64,000 nt of DNA from JAKAGZ01 sp963783855 (GTDB taxonomy: Bacteria; Bacteroidota; Ignavibacteria; Ignavibacteriales; Ignavibacteriaceae), in the NCBI GenBank assembly GCA_963783855.1, contig CAWAPE010000014.1, forward strand, positions 702,559-766,558, written 5' to 3'. Of the stretch, positions 39,208 to 47,209 are shown piece by piece. The notes beneath the pieces were generated by a model, which was not told where the DNA came from, did not search any database, and was given only the letters and a program-made list of their open reading frames with translations. Position 1 is the stretch's first letter. Each line of letters starts with the position of its first letter. Made by a program: the position numbers and the translations under genes.

Positions 39208-40326
39208 ATGAATAATATACTTGTACTTGGTGCCGGTATGGTCGGTAGTGCGATTGTAAAGGACCTGGCAAAAGATAATAATGTTACTGTGATTGATATC
39301 AGCGAAGAAAATCTGGGTAAATTTTCCGGTTTAACTTCAATTAATACAATTAAAGGTGATGTTTTAGATAATGAGACAATTAAAAAGAATTGTGAAAATA
39401 TTGATCTCGTAATAAATGCTGTCCCCGGTTTTATGGGATTCAGTACTTTGCAGAAAATAATTGAATGCGGGAAAAATGTAGTTGATATTTCGTTTTTTGA
39501 CGAGGACCCATTTGAATTGGATGAGGCGGCAAAAAAGAAAAATATAACAGCCGTTGTTGACTGCGGAGTGGCGCCGGGACTTAGCAACATAATTCTGGGT
39601 TATCATAATTCGCAAATGGAAATTTCATCTTTTGAATGTATGGTTGGCGGATTGCCGTTTAAACGGGAATGGCCATATCAGTATAAAGCACCGTTTTCCC
39701 CGATTGATGTTATCGAAGAATATACCCGTCCGGCAAGAATTATTGAAAACGGAAAAGTAGTTACCAAACCGGCACTTTCGGATCTCGAACTTGTTAATAT
39801 TGATACCGCCGGAACTCTGGAATCTTTTAACACAGACGGTTTACGTACACTCATTAAGACGATGAAAATTCCAAATATGAAAGAGAAAACTCTCAGGTAC
39901 CCGGGACACACTGAATATATGAAAGTATTGAGAGAGAGCGGATTTTTTAGCAAGGATAAAATAAATGTAAAGGGAGTAAAAATTTCGCCGCTTGATCTTA
40001 CATCAGAATTACTTTTCCCGATGTGGAAACCGGGACCTGATGAAAAAGAATTTACAGTCTTGAAAATGATTATTAAAGGGACTAGAAACGGTGAAAAAAT
40101 CAACATTGTTTATAGTATGTTTGACGAATATGATTCGGATTCGGGTATATCTTCTATGGCAAGAACAACCGGCTACACCTGTACTGCGGTTGCAAGGCTG
40201 TTGATTGCTAATAAATTCAACAGGAAAGGAATTTGTCCCCCTGAATTTATTGGTGAAACGGAAGATTGCCTGAATTTTGTGACAGAAGAATTAAAAAAGA
40301 GGGGAATAATTTATAGCTTCAGCTAA
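39208..40326 (+). CDS. saccharopine dehydrogenase-family oxidoreductase
   Basis: 372 residues. The N-terminal Rossmann motif is LVLGAGMVGSAIVKDL (residues 5-20), followed by the strand-end acidic residue of VTVIDIS. The middle (VVDCGVAPGLSN, about 120) and C-terminal domain match the saccharopine dehydrogenase/lysine 6-dehydrogenase family. A TATATTTG box (39155-39162) lies about 46 bases before the ATG and fits the Bacteroidota -7 promoter element TAnnTTTG. It probably acts in lysine or related amino-acid metabolism; the exact reaction is not determined. Confidence 0.82.
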   Translation: MNNILVLGAGMVGSAIVKDLAKDNNVTVIDISEENLGKFSGLTSINTIKGDVLDNETIKKNCENIDLVINAVPGFMGFSTLQKIIECGKNVVDISFFDEDPFELDEAAKKKNITAVVDCGVAPGLSNIILGYHNSQMEISSFECMVGGLPFKREWPYQYKAPFSPIDVIEEYTRPARIIENGKVVTKPALSDLELVNIDTAGTLESFNTDGLRTLIKTMKIPNMKEKTLRYPGHTEYMKVLRESGFFSKDKINVKGVKISPLDLTSELLFPMWKPGPDEKEFTVLKMIIKGTRNGEKINIVYSMFDEYDSDSGISSMARTTGYTCTAVARLLIANKFNRKGICPPEFIGETEDCLNFVTEELKKRGIIYSFS

Positions 40327-40445
40327 AATGAGGGAACTTTCTAATTTGGTATGCTGTTTAGAAGTTGAATCAACTATAATTGTGGAATATTCTTACTACT
40401 CGAAAATTGTGATTGAATATAGTTGAAAACATATATATCTTTAAT

Positions 40446-40526
40446 TACTCAGTTTCAGGGTCCTCCCCTGCTCTGAAACACTAAATGAGTAAAACCCTCT
40501 GCCGCACGGTAAGAGGGTTTTTTATT
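40446..40526 (+). terminator. double hairpin with intrinsic terminator at the edge of the backbone
   Basis: First hairpin: ACTCA-GTTTCAG / CTGAAAC-...-TGAGT (40446-40489). Second: AAAACCCTCT / AGAGGGTTTT followed by T-rich sequence (40491-40526), a strong terminator. A 10-base inverted repeat, CACTAAATGA (40479-40488) / TCATTTAGTG (40533-40542), brackets the terminator and ends five bases before the first cassette box. It may simply end the dehydrogenase transcript from 120 bases downstream, or end a short RNA of its own. Confidence 0.7.
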
Positions 40527-40546
40527 TTAAAATCATTTAGTGCTGG

Positions 40547-40993
40547 TTATGTATACATTCCCTTAAATGTTAATGCTAACAACAGACAACCACCTATGTA
40601 ACAAATATTAATTATTGCGCGATAAAACCAAACAGAGCTTTTAATACGAATTTCAAGGTGATTTGAAATAACCAGGCAAAAACTCATTAATACAAACCAG
40701 GGCGTTATTATAATTACTATCTTCAGGAACACCAAAGAAACAACAAGATCGTGTATGAGCCCGCTAATTAAAAATGTAAATATTATTACCACATTATATG
40801 TAAACTTTTTCCTCAAAGGCTTAAATATTAGTTTACCTAAATAATAGCCCCAGATTGGATTCCAATAATGCCAAAACCCGGAAAATTGATTAGAGCCTAA
40901 TGACCGGTAAAACATATTCCTTAATGAACCTTTGGCACCCAAAGGAACACCATTCCGTTTTCTAACATATTCTCTTAAAGTTACCATTTTCAT
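40547..40993 (-). CDS. small MBOAT-like membrane protein (possible acyltransferase fragment)
   Basis: 148 residues with three or four hydrophobic helices. The segment FSGFWHYWNPIWGYYLGKLIF followed by FLISGLIHDLV resembles the core of MBOAT/wax-synthase acyltransferases, where the His of SGxxH is essential. The full family is two to three times longer, so this is a minimal form or a fragment. The TAA stop lies inside the cassette box (ACATAAC), leaving no 3' untranslated sequence. It is the left-most cassette, with no complete attC on its 3' side. Confidence 0.5.
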   Translation of the reverse strand: MKMVTLREYVRKRNGVPLGAKGSLRNMFYRSLGSNQFSGFWHYWNPIWGYYLGKLIFKPLRKKFTYNVVIIFTFLISGLIHDLVVSLVFLKIVIIITPWFVLMSFCLVISNHLEIRIKSSVWFYRAIINICYIGGCLLLALTFKGMYT

Positions 40994-41019
40994 AAAATAC
41001 TAATTCTCAATCTTTGTAT

Positions 41020-41142
41020 GTATAACGGTGTGGCAAAGAGGCCCTGACAAGAAATATAATTTTATTTATTAATGAATGGTCAAACTACTATGTCAGCCCG
41101 CAAAAACAAGTGAAGCGGCCGGGGTGGTTTGCTGGTTATAAG
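41020..41142. repeat. attC-like site a
   Basis: 123 bases from the box TGTATAAC to GTTATAAG. Inner arms GGCAAAGAGGCC and GGCCGGGGTGGTTTGC pair imperfectly. It shares the CCGGGGTG-TTTGCTG-GTTATA arm with site d at 49050-49084. It separates the MBOAT-like cassette from a unit that seems to have no gene. Confidence 0.55.
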
Positions 41143-41284
41143 CGTTTTTAAATTTGCTTCATTTTTTCCATATCTCAACGGTCGGTATAAGAATAGTAGC
41201 CGACTCCGTGGCACTTTCCTGGCAAATTACAGAAAAGTTGAAGCGGGCTACAACCCTTGAATTTACCACTAATTCGGCTATTAT
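41143..41284. other. apparently geneless unit between two cassette boxes
   Basis: About 145 bases from GTTATAAGCG (41135) to GTTAGAAAACG (about 41296). No ORF is visible. It contains a hairpin CGGTCGG...CCGACTCCG around 41181-41210. It could be a noncoding cassette or the remains of one; its own second box is not recognisable. Confidence 0.4.
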
Positions 41285-41310
41285 TTTTATACATTGTTAG
41301 AAAACGTTTT

Positions 41311-42504
41311 CTATTTAATAAATTTTTTAACTAAGTCAATTTTTTCTTTCAATTTTTCGTTTTCTGGTACAAGTTTGGAAGATTCTTGATAATTCAGTAG
41401 TGCTTTATCATAAAGCTTCAATTTAAAATTAGCTTCACCAAGCTTGTAATATATTTTATAATCATCCGGAAAAAACATAGTCATAACTTCATAAACTTTG
41501 ATTGCACTTTTAAAATCTTCCGTTTCTTCCCATTTGTTACTTACCTTGTCAAAGTATTCCCTATAAATATTTATTTTCTGAACATTGTTAAAGAATTTCC
41601 TTAATTCAGAAATATTCTCTGAACTTGAAATTGTTTCAATAGTTCCTAATTCTTCAATTTTTGAAATTGTCTCATTATAATTTTTATAAAATTCTTGTCC
41701 TTTTTTGTTATTTGGAAATAATTTTGGAATTTCAATTATATGATTCTCTTTTTGTAATTCTTCTTTGATATTGATAGTAATAGCGTTGTCGAAATTATGA
41801 TTGTAATACAAATAAATAATACCTTCATTTAAATCATAGAGTGTTGAGTAAAGTGTTCCTCCTCCCCAATCGGTTTCCTGATGTAAGGTGTCTAATAATG
41901 AGGTACAGAATTCGACACTTGTGTCAAATCCGGCTTTAATTAATTCTCTTCCTTTTTGATAGTGTTTCATTGAAACTTTATCTAAGTCTTTGTTTTGGGA
42001 AGGATAGAAATTTGTAATAATATCAATGTTATTGTTTTTTATTTCAATTTGGTCTCCTTCAACAATCAATTGCTTGCCTGTTTTATCCACGAAATAGAAC
42101 ATTGCAGTTTCCATACCTCTTAAATCCCATTTTGAAAAGACCTCTTCAACTTCCTCCACATTTGAGCAGGTCCTCATTATTAACTGCAAAAAATCTCCAC
42201 TCTCAGGAGAATCTTTCCCTTCGTATTTTTGTATTTCTAAATAAGGCATAGCAAAACCGTCAAATACAAGCCCTTTCTCATTTATTGCTCCTTGTGGCCA
42301 TAAATCATCAAATCCAAAATAAACAACACCCAAATTTGTATCATTTCCCCGCTCAAACCACATTCTTGAATTTTGATTCCAAAAATCTTCGTTGTTTCCA
42401 ACCATCACTTTTCCATTCATCTTTATCACAAACATACTGCAAGCAAAAGATGACAGGCTTATAGATTGCATTAATACAATCATAATCAATAAATATCTTC
42501 TCAT
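41311..42504 (-). CDS. secreted Ntn hydrolase (linear amide C-N hydrolase/acyltransferase type) with C-terminal TPR
   Basis: 397 residues. The signal peptide ends directly before C22 (SLSSFA-CSMFVI); that Cys would become the N-terminal nucleophile after processing, as in choloylglycine hydrolase/C45 relatives. GNNEDFW and FDGFAMPYLE fit the Ntn fold. Residues from about 310 on look like TPR helices (KVYEVMTMFFPDDYKIYYKLGEANFKL). The cassette boxes match exactly: GTTAGAAAAC left, GTTTTCTAAC right. It likely hydrolyses an amide bond outside the cytoplasm. Confidence 0.7.
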   Translation of the reverse strand: MRRYLLIMIVLMQSISLSSFACSMFVIKMNGKVMVGNNEDFWNQNSRMWFERGNDTNLGVVYFGFDDLWPQGAINEKGLVFDGFAMPYLEIQKYEGKDSPESGDFLQLIMRTCSNVEEVEEVFSKWDLRGMETAMFYFVDKTGKQLIVEGDQIEIKNNNIDIITNFYPSQNKDLDKVSMKHYQKGRELIKAGFDTSVEFCTSLLDTLHQETDWGGGTLYSTLYDLNEGIIYLYYNHNFDNAITINIKEELQKENHIIEIPKLFPNNKKGQEFYKNYNETISKIEELGTIETISSSENISELRKFFNNVQKINIYREYFDKVSNKWEETEDFKSAIKVYEVMTMFFPDDYKIYYKLGEANFKLKLYDKALLNYQESSKLVPENEKLKEKIDLVKKFIK

Positions 42505-42523
42505 TGTTTCCTTTTTAAATGTT

Positions 42524-42656
42524 TTCTAACGTACTATGCTATGGATAGTTGGCGAACATAAGCACTGCTGATTTTAAATTCATAATTATTCGAAATATAC
42601 ATTTAAATTATCAGATAAAAACCACAACGCCAATTAGCTATGAGCACTTGTTCCCA
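42524..42656. repeat. attC-like site b
   Basis: 133 bases from TTCTAAC to GTTCCCA. Arms: TATGGATAGTTGGCG on the left pair with CGCCAATTAGCTATGAGCA on the right, with an unpaired G before AGCA in the right arm, the same place as in the other sites. The box on the right (GTTCCCAAACGTAT) is mirrored beyond the next gene as TATGTTTGGTAAC (43627-43639), so the following gene is a cassette of its own. Confidence 0.65.
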
Positions 42657-42684
42657 AACGTATGTGTAATTATTTCCGGAATAT

Positions 42685-43611
42685 TTATTCTATATCAATT
42701 ATTTTTTTAAAGTAATCAGATTTTAATTTATTAAGAACTTCTGCACTCACCCAATAAATGTTAGGTATTCCACCTTCTTCGCTATATCTACTAAAAAATA
42801 AATATTTACCATCTGGAGTGATACTTGGGCATGTTTCGTTAAAATCAGAATTTACTCCACTTCCAAGGTTTATTGGTTTTGTCCATGCTCCGTCTTTCTT
42901 TTTAAAACAGATGTGAATATCCTTGTCTTTTGTTTTGTCATTATCTTTCAGGGCATCTATCAGCATAAAGTCTTGAGATGGGGCAATAAAACCGTGGCTA
43001 CCATATTCAATTCCAACTTCAAAAACTTCGGGAAATTTGCCATTTTTGTTGGGCGCATAATACATTTTACCTTTTGAAACATTTTTATAAAAAAGATCTC
43101 CATTCTCCGCTGGATTTGGATAAAAAACCATATCGTTATTTATTGGAGAGTCAAGTTTTACTGCATCGCTCCACCAGTCTCCAGAGCGGCTTGCACACCA
43201 AATTTCAACACCCTTTGAATCAGAGGCTGTAAAAAAAATATTTTCACCAGTAAAATCCACAAACGCTTCAAATTCACCACTTTTTTTCCCTTCTGTTAAA
43301 TTTGCTTTTTTAGGATTTGTCCACTTTTTGTCTATAAGTTTTGAGAAATAAACACTTGGACTTTCGCCTTTTCTATGACCAGTAAAATATATTTCTTCGA
43401 AATCAGGAGTAAACGAAACACTATATTCATATCTTCCATTTACTGAAACAATTCCAGGAGCAAAAATTTCCGCAGTCATTCCCGGAGGATTTTGCCCCAA
43501 ATATTTATCGTTCATAACTAAGGATATAGAATCACTTTCAATAGTATCTTGAGCAAAGCCAATGTTTAGTGATATAAACATTATTAATAATAATAATTTA
43601 GTAGTTTTCAT
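42685..43611 (-). CDS. secreted PD40/WD40-like beta-propeller protein
   Basis: 308 residues with a signal peptide (after IGFA). Repeated blades of the PD40/TolB type: SVSFTPDFEEIYFTGHR, ENIFFTASD, CPSITPDGKYLFFSRY, with ending IYWVSAEVL. No catalytic domain, so a binding or sensing role outside the cytoplasm is the most that can be said. Similar proteins in Bacteroidota are annotated as hypothetical or 'WD40-like PD40'. Bounded by a slightly divergent cassette box pair. Confidence 0.75.
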   Translation of the reverse strand: MKTTKLLLLIMFISLNIGFAQDTIESDSISLVMNDKYLGQNPPGMTAEIFAPGIVSVNGRYEYSVSFTPDFEEIYFTGHRKGESPSVYFSKLIDKKWTNPKKANLTEGKKSGEFEAFVDFTGENIFFTASDSKGVEIWCASRSGDWWSDAVKLDSPINNDMVFYPNPAENGDLFYKNVSKGKMYYAPNKNGKFPEVFEVGIEYGSHGFIAPSQDFMLIDALKDNDKTKDKDIHICFKKKDGAWTKPINLGSGVNSDFNETCPSITPDGKYLFFSRYSEEGGIPNIYWVSAEVLNKLKSDYFKKIIDIE

Positions 43612-43642
43612 AATCTTCTCATTTAATATGTTTGGTAACTCT

Positions 43643-43788
43643 TTATTTACCGCAATAATACAAAAGACCTGTTAAATATCCATTATTAATGCGTGAAGTT
43701 TACGAATAAAGTTAGTTAAACTAAATGAACTTGATTAAAATTGCTTACTTCGGGAAGTCTTTTCCCGGCTACTGCTGCAGATAGGGCT
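43643..43788 (+). repeat. direct repeat copy 1 flanking the sigma-factor module
   Basis: About 146 bases, starting four bases after the cassette box GGTAAC. The last 92 bases (43697-43788) are nearly identical to 45480-45571, the first part more diverged. It contains a hairpin GGGAA-GTCTT-TTCCC. It also includes the segment ACGAATAAAGTTAGTTAAAC. No coding potential is evident. The remaining sequence to 44053 is AT-rich and holds no gene. Confidence 0.8.
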
Positions 43789-44053
43789 GGGAGGATATGT
43801 AATAGGCCGGAGTGGGGAAAAGATAGTAACTAACTTGAAGAAATAATAAGCCCGGCTCTATTAAAACTGCGGAGGGTAACTGTAATGCTACCCAACTGTA
43901 GTATATGAAAAGTAGGTAATTCAAATGTGAGAAACTTTTAGTTATATAAAAAGTTTGGCGCTATCCCAAAGCCTTGATTTTAATGCTATGCCGATTATGT
44001 TTAATAAACATATTTGGCAAATGTTATTATTTATTTAAGTTCGTAGCGTCAAT

Positions 44054-44626
44054 TCATTTTAATCTAATTATCTCATCAATCATTTTTTGAATTTTCTTTT
44101 TTGAACTCCTTTTTATGAATGGTCTAAAAACAAAATACATTGCAAATGTAAAAATAGCGATCCCAAGGTAACTTAAAGTCAATTCGAATTTGTTATCTTT
44201 AATTTCTTCATAGATAAAAAATCCATAGCCAATTGCTAATAGAAGAACGGTAATTATTAGATGCCAATTTATTTTTGATTTATTTCGAACAGAATCTTTT
44301 ATTAAATCTTCAAGAAAGTCTATGTTGGGTTTCAATTCGATATTTTTTATTCTTTTTAGTGTGTTTAGTTTTAGAATCATTCCTAAAATAAAACCCATTG
44401 AAATTAGAATTTCACCAAATGTAGTTGTCCAAAGTAATGGTTTGTGAAGAAGAAGAATCAAAATAAAAGCAATACCACATAGAATAAACAAAGCAGTCAA
44501 TAAAAAGGCATTTCGCTTTTTCTTTCTTTGGTAGTTATTTATGACAATTCTTATTTGTTCTAAGTTGGGAATACCCAAAGTGTTTTTGGAATTCCAAAGT
44601 CGTTTAATATCTTTAAACTCATCCAT
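44054..44626 (-). CDS. membrane protein, probable anti-sigma partner
   Basis: 190 residues. A soluble N-terminus of about 35 residues is followed by four hydrophobic segments in two pairs (about 38-60, 66-85, 118-140, 145-165) and a basic tail. The N-terminus opens with MDEFKDIKRLWNSKN, a pattern common in regulators encoded directly after ECF sigma factors in Bacteroidota. It overlaps the sigma gene by eight bases, so the two are translationally coupled. That it restrains the sigma factor is inference. Confidence 0.65.
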   Translation of the reverse strand: MDEFKDIKRLWNSKNTLGIPNLEQIRIVINNYQRKKKRNAFLLTALFILCGIAFILILLLHKPLLWTTTFGEILISMGFILGMILKLNTLKRIKNIELKPNIDFLEDLIKDSVRNKSKINWHLIITVLLLAIGYGFFIYEEIKDNKFELTLSYLGIAIFTFAMYFVFRPFIKRSSKKKIQKMIDEIIRLK

Positions 44627-45089
44627 TTTCTTTGAATTTTTTAGTGAGTTTTGCTTTAATCCTATGAACTTTCACTCTAATATTAGAGTGCGAAATTCCA
44701 ATAATTTCTGCGATTCTTTCTTGGGGAACGTCTTCTAGTGATAGCATAATAATTATTCTTTCCAATTCTGGAAGTTCAGCAATGAATTGGTGTAATCGTG
44801 ATAGATTTTCTTCATTTTCAAAACTTGGTTCTACATACTTTAAATTTATAGGGAGTTCTAATGTCGGATGAGATTTTTCTTTTTGAATTTGACGTAGACA
44901 TTTATTAGTAGCTATTCTATAAATCCAAGTTCCGATAGAAGAACGATTTTCAAACTTCGCCAAATTTTCCCAAACTGAAATAAATGTTTCTTGCGTTATG
45001 TCTTTTGCCAAATCATTATCATTAAAATAACCCAGACAAATACGAAATATCTTTGATGAATAGTTTTTATAAATATCGTCAAAATCCAT
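44619..45089 (-). CDS. ECF-type RNA polymerase sigma factor
   Basis: 156 residues. Region 2 is FDDIYKNYSSKIFRICLGYFNDNDLAKDITQETFISVWENL (residues about 2-42) and IGTWIYRIATNKC. Region 4 helix-turn-helix is MLSLEDVPQERIAEIIGISHSNIRVKVHRIKAKLTKKF (about 115-152). This is the minimal two-domain ECF layout. It is coupled to the downstream membrane protein and lies between the two copies of the direct repeat. Target promoters are unknown. Confidence 0.88.
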   Translation of the reverse strand: MDFDDIYKNYSSKIFRICLGYFNDNDLAKDITQETFISVWENLAKFENRSSIGTWIYRIATNKCLRQIQKEKSHPTLELPINLKYVEPSFENEENLSRLHQFIAELPELERIIIMLSLEDVPQERIAEIIGISHSNIRVKVHRIKAKLTKKFKENG

Positions 45090-45128
45090 AAAGTAAATTT
45101 AATAATACTCTGCTAAAATTATTTATTG

Positions 45129-45326
45129 TTATTTAGCTTGTCTTTTTTCTCTACTCATTAGGATTACACCAATAAGTTCTACTGTTATTCCACTTATCAT
45201 CAATATATTTTTATATAATTCCGTAATATGCCAGGAACTTAAATGTTCAATGAAATTTGGAAGTACCACCATTAATAGCCCTATCGAAATTAGTGGAAAC
45301 CATTTTGTTTTTCTTTTAGTGTACAT
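45129..45326 (-). CDS. small two-helix membrane protein (65 aa)
   Basis: 65 residues with two hydrophobic helices (about 10-27 and 40-58) between basic ends (MYTKRKTKW; SREKRQAK). It is upstream of the sigma gene by 40 bases in the same direction, so probably the first gene of that operon. No family recognised. Confidence 0.5.
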   Translation of the reverse strand: MYTKRKTKWFPLISIGLLMVVLPNFIEHLSSWHITELYKNILMISGITVELIGVILMSREKRQAK

Positions 45327-45423
45327 TTTTCTTAATTCTTTGTGTTTATATCCTTTAGATACAAAACGAAGTCAAATGTTACAGCACAACTGGAAAAATT
45401 TAGTTTTCACCATATTTGCTAAT

Positions 45424-45571
45424 TTATTTTTCCGCAATTATAAGGAAAACCTGTTTTCATATGCATCATTACTGAGCAAAGTTTACGAATAAAGTTAGTT
45501 AAACGAAATGGGTTTGTTTAAGATTGTTCATTGCGGGAAGTCTTTTCCCGGCTACTGCTGAAGATAGGGCT
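45424..45571 (+). repeat. direct repeat copy 2 flanking the sigma-factor module
   Basis: The second copy of the ~146-base repeat, in the same orientation as copy 1. Homology can be followed to the left into TTTGCTAAT, which corresponds to the box TTTGGTAAC at copy 1. Together the copies bracket a 1.6-kb segment with the three sigma-operon genes. The sequence on to 45702 shows no gene. Confidence 0.78.
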
Positions 45572-45702
45572 TTCACTCAGGCCAGGATTAACCCTGTCTT
45601 GAGAGAGATGGTAGTTTATTTATTGATTATAGTTCGCTGTGGAAATTAGGGATAATTAGATGTTTTATATAATTTGTGTTAAGCTATAATAAAAGGAACA
45701 AT

Positions 45703-45903
45703 ATGAAAGTAAAAATATTCAGAGTAACGGGACAATCATTATTTAATAGGAAGACGCTGACTACAGGAGAAATACTTGAAAACCAGGTAAATGATTGGCT
45801 TGCAAATAATACAGGATTGAAGATTATAAAGATTAAACAATCTTGCTGCGGTGGAAGTTTAGAGCCAAGTATAACACTAATATCTGTATGGTATGAGAAT
45901 TGA
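45703..45903 (+). CDS. small protein of unknown function (66 aa)
   Basis: Start taken at the ATG at 45703 (MKVKIFRVTGQ), which is preceded by AAAAGGAAC; the upstream in-frame ATG at 45676 has no ribosome site. It has strand-helix-strand character, with a Cys-Cys-Gly-Gly turn (KQSCCGGSLEP) and a strand-rich end (ITLISVWYE). One of few plus-strand genes in the accessory region. Unrecognised. Confidence 0.5.
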   Translation: MKVKIFRVTGQSLFNRKTLTTGEILENQVNDWLANNTGLKIIKIKQSCCGGSLEPSITLISVWYEN

Positions 45904-45922
45904 ACAATAGCGTATAGCGTTT

Positions 45923-46261
45923 TTAAGCAAGTTCAACAATAGTAACACCTTCGTTCATTCTGTTGAGGTCTTTGTCGCTTTTGAGTGAGGGGTGTCTTTG
46001 TAGAAGGGCGCGGGTGTCTTGTTTGTCGGTCGTGAAGTATTCACCCCAGATAATGGATTTTACTATTTTTTCCTTTCTTCTGTGGACGAGGCTTTTTCTG
46101 ATTGCGCCTTTCAGTTTTCCACCTTTACCAGTTGAGCCGTACCCGTGGATTATTTTAAGAATTATTTTGTTTTCTTTTTTTGCTTTAAGCAAATCGGTTT
46201 TTAGTCTTTCGCGAGCTTGTTCAACAGTAGGCATTCCGGATTCTATGTTTATTGTTTGCAT
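45923..46261 (-). CDS. Smr-domain protein
   Basis: 112 residues, essentially one Smr (small MutS-related) domain: KIIHGYGSTGKGGKLKGAIRKSL near residues 37-57 carries the H-G-x-G motif of this nicking-endonuclease/RNase fold. The upstream part (TVEQARERLKTDLLKAK) is the first helix. The usual N-terminal leader helix LDLHG is replaced by INIESG, so nuclease activity is uncertain. Seven bases downstream of the NUMOD1 gene, probably co-transcribed. Confidence 0.75.
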   Translation of the reverse strand: MQTINIESGMPTVEQARERLKTDLLKAKKENKIILKIIHGYGSTGKGGKLKGAIRKSLVHRRKEKIVKSIIWGEYFTTDKQDTRALLQRHPSLKSDKDLNRMNEGVTIVELA

Positions 46262-46267
46262 ATGTAA

Positions 46268-46891
46268 TTAAATACTCTTTACCTTGTAGCCACCCGCAGT
46301 ATTCCACCTGCCGGCCAGAACATTTATAATTGATTTGTAATTTACATTTAACTTACGTGAGGCTTCCGCTATCGAAGCGAATTTATGAGTTTTGTTATTC
46401 TTTGAAAGTTTTACAGGCCTTGTATAATAGGGACGCGATGATTTCCTCTTGAAATAATACAGATGAAATTCCGGCAAATAGTTCCATTTATCTTCTTCGT
46501 TTATAAATTCAAATGTATATCCTTTAAAATATGAGACTTCATCCCTGCAAATATTCCTAATGGTAGTGTGTGAAATTCCGGTTAGTTCAACAGCTTCTGA
46601 AATGGTGTCGCATACCCGGAATTTTTTTGATTTTCCTCCAGTGAGCGTCTTATATACGCGCACTTTTTTACCCCCGCGCCTGTGTGTTCTTATATTCACT
46701 TTAAGCAATTTCTTTTCAGTCGCATATCTCCAGTAATATCCACAGCATCTTATTTGAATTTCACAGGCATATTTGAGGCTGGAGGCAGCGGTGCCGGTTG
46801 CTTTTGCTGCTGCGGATATAGAAGGGAATTCCCGGATAAACTTACCTGAGACACCATTATACTGGCGGATACCTTTTGGACTTCTCGGCAT
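46268..46891 (-). CDS. protein with repeated NUMOD1-like DNA-binding modules, no nuclease domain seen
   Basis: About 207 residues from the Met at 46891 (MPRSPKGIRQYN). The frame is open to 47089, but the extra 66 residues look unlike the rest, so the shorter start is preferred. Three repeats of the form FxSIxEAAxxxGxxxxxIxxxCxG (FPSISAAAKATGTAASSLKYACE; VCDTISEAVELTGISHTTIRNICRD; FASIAEASRKLNVNYKSIINVL) are NUMOD1 helix-turn-helix modules, normally attached to HNH or GIY-YIG homing nucleases. No nuclease motif is present. Likely a DNA-binding protein or a homing-nuclease remnant. Confidence 0.65.
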   Translation of the reverse strand: MPRSPKGIRQYNGVSGKFIREFPSISAAAKATGTAASSLKYACEIQIRCCGYYWRYATEKKLLKVNIRTHRRGGKKVRVYKTLTGGKSKKFRVCDTISEAVELTGISHTTIRNICRDEVSYFKGYTFEFINEEDKWNYLPEFHLYYFKRKSSRPYYTRPVKLSKNNKTHKFASIAEASRKLNVNYKSIINVLAGRWNTAGGYKVKSI

Positions 46892-47150
46892 AAGTAAACT
46901 GTTTTTATTTATAATAATTGATAGAATGGATTGATATCTACTACAAATGTAAAAAGTGAAATTACTACTTGCAAGTTTGAGTATTGGAGCAGGGTTTAAA
47001 AATTTTATATACATATAGTCATTTTTGAGAATTATAATTTTTCCGATAATAACAGCCATATTTCTATCAATTTTCAATAAATCTGCCATTTAATATCTAA
47101 ATACAGTTTAACATTAGCATATTACATTGGAACAAAATAGCTGTTAAAGG

Positions 47151-47188
47151 TGTTGACATATTGTAATATTATTGTATATTTGTCAACA
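47151..47188 (+). promoter_or_regulatory. promoter with palindromic operator of the XRE-ImmA gene
   Basis: TGTTGACA (47151-47158) and TGTCAACA (47181-47188) form a perfect 8-base inverted repeat, 22 bases apart. TTGACA inside the left arm is a consensus -35; TATATT (47175-47180) is a -10 at 16 bases. TATATTTG (47175-47182) also fits the Bacteroidota -7 element. A repressor on both arms would cover the whole promoter. The ATG at 47210 is 22 bases downstream, so this is probably autoregulation by the HTH protein. Confidence 0.75.
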
Positions 47189-47209
47189 GACAATCAGAGG
47201 GTTAATAAA

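Noticed and set aside
40446..40489. A riboswitch or tmRNA-like element
   Set aside because: The hairpin is simple and followed directly by a terminator; no conserved riboswitch core was recognised.
47150..47209. Upstream start for the XRE-ImmA gene
   Set aside because: The ATG at 47150 lies before the -10 element and operator of the same gene.
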